Below are positions 57,509-64,000 of a stretch of DNA of 64,000 nt, one piece after another (within the stretch, counting starts at the first letter, position 1; each line of letters begins with the position of its first letter). Location of the stretch: assembly GCF_000689415.1 (NCBI RefSeq), contig NZ_HG322950.1, positions 1,867,501-1,931,500 of the forward strand, given 5' to 3'. The stretch is from Pseudomonas knackmussii B13 (lineage in GTDB: Bacteria > Pseudomonadota > Gammaproteobacteria > Pseudomonadales > Pseudomonadaceae). The notes under the pieces were generated by a model. It worked only from the letters and a program-made list of their open reading frames with translations. It made no database searches and was not told the origin of the DNA. The position numbers were made by a program, and so were the translations under genes.

Positions 57509-57536
57509 AAAAGGCCCGCCATTGTGCGGGCCTTTT
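57509..57536 (+). terminator. Intrinsic terminator after GST gene
   Basis: An 11-bp stem AAAAGGCCCGC / GCGGGCCTTTT with a 6-nt loop, 18 nt past the stop, ending in TTTT. Confidence 0.9.
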
Positions 57537-57656
57537 GCTGTCCGACCGCTCTATGTAGGACGTTTCCTACAATGCATTGACCGGCATCATGGCTGCGATC
57601 CTGGCCATTTCTTACCCTGCCGCCCGTCTATCGAGCTGTAGCAGTGGGAGGTAAGG

Positions 57657-58118
57657 ATGGCCTATCTGGCCTGGCAGGATGATCTGAACACCGGTATCCA
57701 GGTGATCGATAACCAGCACAAGCGCATCGTCGAAATGATCAACCAGCTGCACGACGCCCAGGTGCAACGCCTCGACGGCAAGGTGGGGCAGGTCATTGAG
57801 GAACTGGTGGACTACACGCTGTCGCACTTCGCCTTCGAGGAAACGCTGCTGGAGGACGCCGGCTACGAATTCACCCGGGCTCACAAGAAGGTCCACGAAC
57901 TCTTCATCAAGCGCGTTTCCGAATACCGCCTGCGCTTCGCCGCCGGCGAGGACATTGCCGACGAGCTCAAGCAGCTGCTGGGACGCTGGCTGTTCAACCA
58001 TATTCGCAACGACGACGCCAACTACGCCGACTCGGTTCGCGCGAACCTGCAGACGCTGACCCGCGACCAGGCGCGCGGCGGTTGGCTGTCGCGCTCCATG
58101 CAGCGCTTCTTCGGCTGA
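57657..58118 (+). CDS. Bacteriohemerythrin
   Basis: 153 residues, a stand-alone hemerythrin domain. Di-iron ligands are all present: His21 (DNQHKRI), His57 and Glu61 (HFAFEE), His76 and His80 (HKKVH), His115 and Asp119/120 (NHIRNDD). It binds O2 reversibly and may deliver or sense O2 or reactive nitrogen. AGGTAAGG precedes the ATG. Confidence 0.94.
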   Translation: MAYLAWQDDLNTGIQVIDNQHKRIVEMINQLHDAQVQRLDGKVGQVIEELVDYTLSHFAFEETLLEDAGYEFTRAHKKVHELFIKRVSEYRLRFAAGEDIADELKQLLGRWLFNHIRNDDANYADSVRANLQTLTRDQARGGWLSRSMQRFFG

Positions 58119-58191
58119 CCGCGCCGGGCGAATCCATGGCGGCCATCTATGCTCTGACCAGAACAATAAAAGGTCACCCAGGAGGTCGTGC

Positions 58192-59052
58192 ATGAAACGT
58201 CTGGTCAGTGCGCTGTTGTTGCTCGCCGCTACTCTGCTCCCCTTCGCCGCCTCGGCCGCGACCCAAGCCCCCGGCGATGCCGCCCAGGCACAGCGGGCTC
58301 GGCAGCTGCTGGAAAAGGCGGTGGCCTATTACCGCGAGCAGGGCGACAAGGCGTTCGCCGCCTTCAGTCGCCAGGGCGAATTCGTCGACAACGAGCTGTA
58401 CGTCTACGTGCTCGACGAACACGGCGTGATGCTGGCCAGCGGCGGACCCTCGGTGGTGCTGATCGGCCGTGACGTCTCGACCCTGCTCGACGGCGCGGTG
58501 CGCGACAGGTTCGTCAAGGCGCTACAGGCACCGGAGACCGGCAAGGTCGCGGAGGTCGAATACCGCTGGAAGAACGTTTCCGACGGCCGTGTCGAGCGCA
58601 AGCATGCCTATTACCAGCGCGTCGGCGACCGCTTCCTTGCCGTCGGTTATTACATTCCACGGGCCGACGCCAGCCGCGCACAGGCCATGCTGGACAAGAC
58701 GGTGCAATCCGTTTCCAGCGCCCCTGACGCCACTTTCAAGCGCATCAATGCCCTTGATCCGGCCTTTATCGAAGACGATCTCTATGCCTTCGTGGTCGAC
58801 ATGGACACCAAGCGTTTCGTCGCCCATGGCTACAACTCGCGGATGATCGGCACCGATTTCTCCGGCCTCAAGGACTCGGCGGGCAATGCCGTCGGCCAGG
58901 CCATGCTGGCGCTGGCGCGCAGCAAGGGCGAAGGGCAATTCGACTACCAGTGGCGCAACCCGGTGACCAACAAGGTGGAAAACAAGCACGCGCTGATCAA
59001 GAAGTCCGGCAAGTACCTGGTAGCGGTGGGGTACTACACGGCGGGCAGCTAA
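58192..59052 (+). CDS. Periplasmic protein with two tandem Cache domains
   Basis: 286 residues. Signal peptide to about residue 23 (LLPFAASA), then two similar Cache-type units: about 30-160 (ELYVYVLDEHGVMLASGG...IGRDVSTLLDG...FLAVGYYIPR) and about 163-285 (DLYAFVVDMDTKRFVAHG...IGTDFSGLKDS...LVAVGYYTA). No transmembrane or output domain follows, so it is a free periplasmic ligand-binding protein. It could present a ligand to a receptor or kinase elsewhere. AGGAGG precedes the ATG. A bidirectional terminator follows. Confidence 0.85.
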   Translation: MKRLVSALLLLAATLLPFAASAATQAPGDAAQAQRARQLLEKAVAYYREQGDKAFAAFSRQGEFVDNELYVYVLDEHGVMLASGGPSVVLIGRDVSTLLDGAVRDRFVKALQAPETGKVAEVEYRWKNVSDGRVERKHAYYQRVGDRFLAVGYYIPRADASRAQAMLDKTVQSVSSAPDATFKRINALDPAFIEDDLYAFVVDMDTKRFVAHGYNSRMIGTDFSGLKDSAGNAVGQAMLALARSKGEGQFDYQWRNPVTNKVENKHALIKKSGKYLVAVGYYTAGS

Positions 59053-59065
59053 CTCCTGCAGGCAC

Positions 59066-59095
59066 AAAAAAACCGGCCTTCGAGGCCGGTTTTTT
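59066..59095. terminator. Bidirectional terminator between Cache gene and folE
   Basis: ACCGGCC-TTCG-AGGCCGGT with A7 on one side and T6 on the other, placed between convergent stops. It works for both strands. Confidence 0.93.
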
Positions 59096-59112
59096 CATTG
59101 CCGCGAGCGGGC

Positions 59113-59658
59113 TCAGCGAATCAGGCTGAGGAATTCGCTGCGGGTAGCAGCGTTCTCGCGGAACTCGCCGAGCATCACCGAGGTGACCATCGAGGAATTC
59201 TGCTTCTCGACGCCGCGCATCATCATGCACATGTGCTTGGCTTCGATGACCACCGCCACGCCCAGGGCACCGGTAACTTGCTGCACGGCCTCGGCGATCT
59301 GCCGGGACATGTTTTCCTGGATCTGCAGGCGGCGGGCATACATGTCGACGATGCGGGCGACCTTGGACAGGCCCAGCACCTTGCCGTTGGGGATGTAGGC
59401 CACGTGGGCCTTGCCGATGAACGGCAGCAGGTGGTGTTCGCACAGCGAGTACAGCTCGATGTCCTTGACCAGCACCATTTCGCTGTTATCGGAGCTGAAC
59501 AGCGCGCCGTTGACGATCTCTTCCAGCGTCTGCTGATAGCCACGGCAGAGGTACTGCATGGCCTTCGCGGCACGCTTGGGCGTGTCGACCAGACCTTCGC
59601 GGGTGACGTCCTCGCCGAGCTGGGTGAGGATCTGCGAGTAGTGTTGTTCCAGGGACAT
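59113..59658 (-). CDS. folE: GTP cyclohydrolase I
   Basis: 181 residues, type IA. It converts GTP to dihydroneopterin triphosphate, the first step of folate synthesis. Zinc ligands Cys73 and His76 (SLCEHHLLPF) and Cys144 (EAKHMCMMMRG), and GLSKVARIVDMYARRLQIQE, are in place. Pseudomonas genomes often hold more than one folE; which paralogue this is cannot be told. Confidence 0.96.
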   Translation of the reverse strand: MSLEQHYSQILTQLGEDVTREGLVDTPKRAAKAMQYLCRGYQQTLEEIVNGALFSSDNSEMVLVKDIELYSLCEHHLLPFIGKAHVAYIPNGKVLGLSKVARIVDMYARRLQIQENMSRQIAEAVQQVTGALGVAVVIEAKHMCMMMRGVEKQNSSMVTSVMLGEFRENAATRSEFLSLIR

Positions 59659-59753
59659 GATCTACCTGTGGGGACTCGATAAAGCGCAGAGGCGCAGGGT
59701 AGGGGGTGCTCGTCGTGCTGGCAAGGGCGCGGTGCGCCAGCGGGAGCGTCGGA

Positions 59754-60314
59754 TTAGTCGTCGTCGCGGCCTTCGAGCATGGTGCGGCGCAGCATCACGT
59801 AGAGCGAGCCGGTGCCGCCATGGCGCGGCAGGCAGGACGTGAAGCCGAGCACTTGCGGATGCTGGCGCAGCCAGGTGTTGACGTGGCTCTTGAGCAGCGG
59901 CTTGCGACCGTCGGTCCGGGCTGCCTTGCCGTGGGTCACGCGTACGCAGCGAACCTCCAGGCGGGTGGCTTCTGCCAGGAAGTCCCAGAGCAGCTCGCGG
60001 GCCTTCTCGATGTTCATGCCATGCAGGTCGAGGCTGCCCTCGAAGCTGATCTGGCCGGCCTTGAGCTTGCGCAGCTGGCCTTCCTGCACGCCGTCGCGGG
60101 CCCAGGACAGCTCGTCCTCGGCGCCGACGTCGATGACGAACTGGTCGGACAGGCCGTCGACGCGGATGCTTTCCACCTTCACGCTGGCGTTCTGCCGGCG
60201 CAGGTTCATCTGCTGGCGATCGGCCTTGGGTTTGCCGGTGTCGGCCTGGTCCACCGAGATGCGTTTCACGCCGCGCATCTCTTGGGTGAACAGGGAAAAA
60301 TCGTCGTCTTGCAT
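59754..60314 (-). CDS. Smr-domain protein
   Basis: 186 residues from MQDDDFSLF. The C-terminal Smr domain has both motifs: SLDLHGMNIEKAREL and CVRVTHGKAARTDGR, with a C-terminal GSLYVMLR strand. Stand-alone Smr proteins of this type (SmrA/SmrB) cleave RNA at stalled ribosomes or nick DNA. The N-terminal region is basic and could contact the ribosome. Which substrate applies is unknown. Confidence 0.88.
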   Translation of the reverse strand: MQDDDFSLFTQEMRGVKRISVDQADTGKPKADRQQMNLRRQNASVKVESIRVDGLSDQFVIDVGAEDELSWARDGVQEGQLRKLKAGQISFEGSLDLHGMNIEKARELLWDFLAEATRLEVRCVRVTHGKAARTDGRKPLLKSHVNTWLRQHPQVLGFTSCLPRHGGTGSLYVMLRRTMLEGRDDD

Positions 60315-60374
60315 GGAGCCTCCGCGAAGAGCCGGCAAGTGTAACGGATCACGCCCGGCTTGCGGAAATCGCCT

Positions 60375-60695
60375 TCAGTCGCGCTTCTTCATCAGGCGCG
60401 GCGAAAGGCTCAGGCCGTCGCTGCGCCTGGCTCGCGCACGCGCCACACGCCATAGCCGGACGCCCAGCCAGAGGGCGAAGAGGCCGATCGCCAGGAGGAT
60501 GCCGCCGGCCATGGGCTCGATGTGCAGCAGTTCGGTGGCCGGTTGCCGGCGCAGCAGCGCGGCGCCGCCGGCCAGGGTGCCGAGGATCCCGCAGGTGGCG
60601 ATCAGTGCGGCGATCGCCGCGACGAAGCGCCAGCGCCAGCGCCCCGGTCGCTTCGGGCGCAGGCGGCGTGGATCAAAACTGTCGGACTTCTTCAT
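60375..60695 (-). CDS. Small inner-membrane protein
   Basis: 106 residues with two helices (about 22-47, 62-80) and basic ends (DPRRLRPKRPGRWRWR; RLWRVARARARR). No known domain recognised. Its position between Smr and the isochorismatase-like gene is shared, as far as I recall, with P. aeruginosa. Function unknown. Confidence 0.7.
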   Translation of the reverse strand: MKKSDSFDPRRLRPKRPGRWRWRFVAAIAALIATCGILGTLAGGAALLRRQPATELLHIEPMAGGILLAIGLFALWLGVRLWRVARARARRSDGLSLSPRLMKKRD

Positions 60696-60786
60696 CCCGG
60701 CTCCTCATCGGCTGAACGAGGCTATGACCGGTATCGGCGGGAAGGGGTTCCACCCCAGGCTGGGATGCTGGGGCCGTCCGTCCGGC

Positions 60787-60812
60787 GTATGCACATATGC
60801 ATGCGTGCATAC
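60787..60812. promoter_or_regulatory. Perfect dyad GTATGCAC / GTGCATAC
   Basis: 8-bp arms with a 10-bp spacer (ATATGCATGC) that is itself nearly palindromic, 92 bp upstream of the small membrane protein gene and 51 bp past the isochorismatase-like stop. It may be an operator; no regulator gene is adjacent. Confidence 0.5.
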
Positions 60813-60862
60813 AACCTAAGCATAGGCGCCGCGGCGTGCCTCCGCGGCGGGACGGACGGTGC

Positions 60863-61459
60863 TCAGATCAGGGCCTGAGCCTGGGCCACCACAGCGGCGA
60901 AGTTGTCGCCCAGGGCAGCCATTTCTGCATGGTGCAGCGCTCGCGCGGAGAGCACGCCGCCATCCGGGGTGGGGATGTCGCGCGTGGCGCAGGCGGCGTC
61001 GACCAGCGTGCAGCGGTAGCCATAGTCCTTGGCCGCACGCACCGTGGTGCTGATGCTGGAGTGGGTCATGAAACCGCAGACGAGGATGTCCAGCCGGCCG
61101 TTGGCCTGCAGGCGGTCGTGCAGCTCGGTGCCGAAGAATGCGTTGGGCATGCGCTTCTCCACCACCACCTCGCCCGGCAGCGGCGCCAGTTCAGGCAGCC
61201 ACTGGCCGCGCGGGCCTTGCGGGTCGAGTACGCCACCGCGCACGCCGAGGTGGCGCACATGGACGATCGGCGTGCCTTGGGCGCGAGCGGCTTCCAGCAA
61301 CATGCGGATCTCGGCCACCGCGGCATCGAGGTCGGGCAGGGCCAGAACGCCGCTGCGGTACTCTTCCTGGGCGTCGATGATCAGCAGCGTGCTCTGGCGG
61401 AGGTTGGCGGGCGGATAGCCGCGTCCGCTGATCTTCAGCATGCTGAGCGGTTGGGACAT
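60863..61459 (-). CDS. Isochorismatase-like cysteine hydrolase
   Basis: 198 residues. The catalytic triad is Asp29 (LLIIDAQEEY), Lys102 (VVVEKRMPNAF) and Cys128 (ILVCGFMTHSSISTT), so it is a cysteine hydrolase of amides or vinyl ethers in the nicotinamidase/isochorismatase superfamily. The exact substrate is not determined. An AGGAG site precedes the ATG. Divergent from prmB. Confidence 0.91.
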   Translation of the reverse strand: MSQPLSMLKISGRGYPPANLRQSTLLIIDAQEEYRSGVLALPDLDAAVAEIRMLLEAARAQGTPIVHVRHLGVRGGVLDPQGPRGQWLPELAPLPGEVVVEKRMPNAFFGTELHDRLQANGRLDILVCGFMTHSSISTTVRAAKDYGYRCTLVDAACATRDIPTPDGGVLSARALHHAEMAALGDNFAAVVAQAQALI

Positions 61460-61590
61460 GACGAACTCCTGATAATGCGTATGCCATCATTGTGGTCTGT
61501 TCCGCGGGCTCTGTGAATCTTTGCTAATCCCGCGCAAAGTGGTATTTGGCGCGGTCGCCGAACCCCGTCCCGTTGTCCGTCGCCTTCGGC

Positions 61591-61596
61591 TAGAAT
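61591..61596 (+). promoter_or_regulatory. prmB -10 element
   Basis: TAGAAT within GGCTAGAATGCCGG, a form common in pseudomonad housekeeping promoters, 40 bp before the GTG. No clear -35 at 17 bp. Confidence 0.45.
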
Positions 61597-61635
61597 GCCG
61601 GCCCTTTTTGCCTTTCCAGCCGCGAGGAGCGCGCC

Positions 61636-62547
61636 GTGACCGAATCCCGATTGCTGACCCTGCGTGACCACATCCGCTGGGCGGTCAGCCGTTTCCATGC
61701 CGAGGGCCTGTACTTCGGCCACGGCACCGACAACGCCTGGGACGACGCGCGCCAACTGGTGCTCGGCGCCCTGCACCTGCCCTGGGAAATCGCCGACTCC
61801 TACCTCGACTGCCGCCTGGAGGACGACGAGCGCTTCCATCTGCGCGAGCTGCTGCGCCGGCGCATCGAGGAGCGCGTGCCCACCGCCTACCTGCTCGGCG
61901 AAGCCTGGTTCTGCGACCTGCCGTTCGTGGTCGACGAGCGCGTGCTGATCCCGCGCTCGCCCATCGCCGAGCTCATCCAGCGCAAGTTCGAACCCTGGCT
62001 GGCGGCCGACCCGGCGCGGATCCTCGACCTCTGCACCGGTTCGGGCTGCATCGGCATCGCCTGCGCCTACGCCTTCCCAGAGGCCGAGGTGGTGCTGGCC
62101 GACCTGTCGTTCGATGCCCTGGAAGTGGCCAATATCAACATCGAGCGCCATGAACTCGGCGAGCGCGTCTATGGCGTCCAGGGCGACGGCTTCGATGGCC
62201 TGCCCGGTCAGCGTTTCGACCTGATCGTCTCCAACCCGCCCTATGTCGACGCCGAAGACTTCTCCGACATGCCCGAGGAGTACCAGCACGAGCCGGAGCT
62301 CGGCCTGGCCTGCGGCGACGACGGCCTGGACCTGGTGCGGCGCATGCTCGCCGAGGCGGCCGACCACCTGACCGAGAAGGGCAGCCTGATCGTCGAGGTG
62401 GGCAACAGCCAGGTGCACGTCGAGGCGCTGTATCCGGAAGTGGACTTCACCTGGCTCGACTTCGAGTACGGCGGCCACGGCGTCTTCCTGCTCTCCGCCG
62501 CGCAATGCCGCGAGCACCAGGCGCTGTTCCAGTCACGGGTGAAGTGA
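61636..62547 (+). CDS. prmB: Ribosomal protein uL3 glutamine N5-methyltransferase
   Basis: 303 residues from GTG with GAGGAG upstream. It methylates a glutamine in large-subunit protein uL3 using S-adenosylmethionine. SAM motif DLCTGSGCIGIACA (about 131-144), catalytic NPPY (200-203, DLIVSNPPYVDAEDF) and the PrmB-type N-terminal domain (TAYLLGEAWFCDLPFVVDERVLIPRSPIAEL, read in two parts) are present. Confidence 0.95.
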   Translation: MTESRLLTLRDHIRWAVSRFHAEGLYFGHGTDNAWDDARQLVLGALHLPWEIADSYLDCRLEDDERFHLRELLRRRIEERVPTAYLLGEAWFCDLPFVVDERVLIPRSPIAELIQRKFEPWLAADPARILDLCTGSGCIGIACAYAFPEAEVVLADLSFDALEVANINIERHELGERVYGVQGDGFDGLPGQRFDLIVSNPPYVDAEDFSDMPEEYQHEPELGLACGDDGLDLVRRMLAEAADHLTEKGSLIVEVGNSQVHVEALYPEVDFTWLDFEYGGHGVFLLSAAQCREHQALFQSRVK

Positions 62548-62579
62548 CGTCGTAGGAGCGAGCTCCTGCGAATAGAACG

Positions 62580-63361
62580 TCAGTGCGTCGCCATCCAGAT
62601 CAGCAGCCCGGCCTGGAACACCGCGAACACGGTCAGGCAGGCGATGACGAAGCGCAGGCTGGTGTCGTCGCGGCGGAAGGTGTCGATGCGCTGCTCCAGG
62701 CGGCGGATCTCGATTTCCTGGGTGGCGAGGTTCTGGTCGGCCTGCTCGAGCATGGTCGCCGCATCGAGCAGCGGCAGGATCTGCACTTTTTCCTTGTGCC
62801 AGTCGTCGTACAGCTCGCTGACCCGCCCGACCGAATAGGTCGCCTTGAGCAGGCGCGAATCCTCGTAATCGACGTCGAATCCCTGGGCCCGCAGGAAGTG
62901 GTCGCGGCGTAGGCGATTGTCCTCGTTCGGCGCGTCCTTGGCCGTCAGGCTGCCGCCTTCGACCTTGTAGTGCGCCCATTTCTGCTGGCCCAGGCGATGC
63001 CCTGGGCCAGCAGGAAGCGCCCCAGTCCACGGTTGATCGGTTCGATGGAGAAGCCGCTGTCGGCGCCGAAGCGCACTTCCTTGTTGCGATGGTCGGCCCA
63101 GACCTCGAACAGATTCTGTTCCTTGCGCAGGGCTTGGCCGGGCAGCTGGATGCTCAGGCGCAGCAAGCTCTGCTCTGGACTGTGGCGTTCGACGCGGCCG
63201 AGCTGGACGAAGCGCAGCGGCCGCGCACCGGTCGCGCGGTCGGTGGGCAGCGGCGCCAGTCGCAGCAGGCGGTACTGCTCAGGCGCGAGCTCGGCCCACG
63301 GATGCGCTTTCCGGGGTTCCTCGGCGGGAGCGGTTTCGGTTTGCGGTGCGGCGTCGGTCAT
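62580..63361 (-). pseudogene. Hypothetical membrane-anchored protein, single frame shift
   Basis: The N-terminal frame (63361 to about 62987) reads MTDAAPQTETAPAEEPRK ... LAQGIAWAS and stops early. Restoring one base in the GGCCC run at 62987-62991 gives LAQGIAWAQQKWAHYKVEGG and an open frame to 62580. The whole protein is about 260 residues and ends in a coiled coil (IEIRRLEQRID) and one C-terminal helix. No known function. It may be a sequencing error rather than true decay, since the downstream frame shows no stops. Confidence 0.78.
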
Positions 63362-63489
63362 CGGTCGTCCTCGGGCCTGGCCGCTGGCCAGGGAGTGTTC
63401 GGCAACTGCGGGAAATGCCGTTGGTAACGGCTTTCATACAGTGGCCTAGCGATTATCGACGCCCGGGAGGATTTCTTGAGACACCCGTG

Positions 63490-64000
63490 TCAGCTGGTGC
63501 CCGGATTCTGCCCGTTTTGCGACGTTGTCCGACGAATGAACCCGGCCAGGCTTTCGACCAGTTCCCTAGCCAGCGGCAGTTGCGGGTTGTTGTAGGACGC
63601 TAGTTGCTGCGCGGGATCGGCGGCGACTATGCGCAACACGTGGTTCATCCCGCCGATCAACCGTAACTCGGCGTCGGGTTTGGCCCACTGTAGCCGCTGT
63701 GCATCGGCGACCTCGACCTGGATGTCGTGGGTGCCCTGCAGGATCAGGGTCGGCTGGCGCACCTGGGCCAGGGCCTGGGCCGGGTCGTAGCGGAACAGCG
63801 AGATCAGGTAGGGCTGCACGCTTGGGCGGAACAGTGCCTGCAAGAACTTGGGCACCAGCGGTTGCTGATGGCCGGCACGCAACTGGTCGAGCAGGCTGTC
63901 GGCCTGGGCCAGCAAGGGCGGTGGCAGGCGTACGGAGAGCTGGTCGCGCAGGACCTGGTCGATGGGCCGGCCGCTGCCGGCGATCAGCACCAGTGCCGAA
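63490..64000 (-). CDS. Alpha/beta hydrolase, 3' part only
   Basis: The gene runs off the window; about 170 C-terminal residues are visible. ALVLIAGSGRPIDQ, the Asp region LILQGTHDIQVEVADAQ and the terminal His region GGMNHVLRIVA fit a serine hydrolase. The nucleophile lies upstream, outside the window. Substrate unknown. Confidence 0.85.
   Translation of the reverse strand, partial: SALVLIAGSGRPIDQVLRDQLSVRLPPPLLAQADSLLDQLRAGHQQPLVPKFLQALFRPSVQPYLISLFRYDPAQALAQVRQPTLILQGTHDIQVEVADAQRLQWAKPDAELRLIGGMNHVLRIVAADPAQQLASYNNPQLPLARELVESLAGFIRRTTSQNGQNPGTS

Noticed and set aside
62533..63030. 165-codon Arg/Pro-rich ORF overlapping the frameshifted gene
   Set aside because: Wrong frame relative to the two good segments on the same strand; composition is that of a shadow.

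Overview
The window is high-GC DNA from a Pseudomonas, most likely a relative of the P. aeruginosa / citronellolis / nitroreducens group. This is inferred from GC-rich coding, the GTAGGAGCG-type REP palindromes, the rrn spacer with tRNA-Ile and tRNA-Ala, and a gene order that, from memory, follows P. aeruginosa PAO1 from fabB-fabA (about PA1609) to prmB (about PA1678). Species cannot be fixed from the sequence alone.

Layout. 1-4191 is the 3' part of an rrn operon: tRNA-Ile, tRNA-Ala, 23S and two tandem 5S genes, each followed by the same strong terminator. 4.5-19.6 kb is core metabolism: fabB-fabA, a hybrid sensor kinase, gpsA, sixA, an acyl-CoA ligase with a hotdog thioesterase, an AraC regulator, a LysE exporter, two alpha/beta hydrolases, a DUF4892-like protein, an AI-2E family permease and an MFS/GntR pair. 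20.2-22.1 kb is repeat-rich and carries an IS110-family element inserted in a REP palindrome. 22.1-24.9 kb holds an EF-hand protein and an OmpR-type two-component system. 25.1-33.1 kb is kdpFABCDE, with kdpD broken by two reading-frame shifts. 33.3-40.4 kb is a polyamine-type ABC transporter, a ThDP-dependent decarboxylase and a divergent LysR regulator. 40.4-63.4 kb returns to conserved genes: patatin, selD-mnmH, a chemoreceptor, SulP, BASS and BenE transporters, an aminotransferase-GST pair, hemerythrin, a double-Cache periplasmic protein, folE, Smr, isochorismatase-like, prmB, and a frameshifted hypothetical gene. The last gene runs off the end.

Main discovery. The 235-base leader of the IS110 element reads as a complete bridge RNA: a 5' hairpin, then two internal loops, each with a basal stem, a 9-nt left guide, an apical hairpin and a 4-nt right guide. 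The first loop matches the two flanks of the insertion site across a CT core (ATTCGCCCT and CTAC). The second matches the two ends of the element (ACGGTATCT and CTTG). This fixes the element at 1227 bp, shows the target is the tail of a REP-like palindrome, and makes the guide-target code readable from this one copy.

Other points: composite GTAGGGCG palindromes supply the stop codons of two convergent genes near 47.4-47.6 kb. Several perfect palindromes beside regulators look like operators. A repeat pair sits inside the kdp operon between kdpB and kdpC. Three net -1 shifts in two genes raise the question of sequencing error versus real decay.
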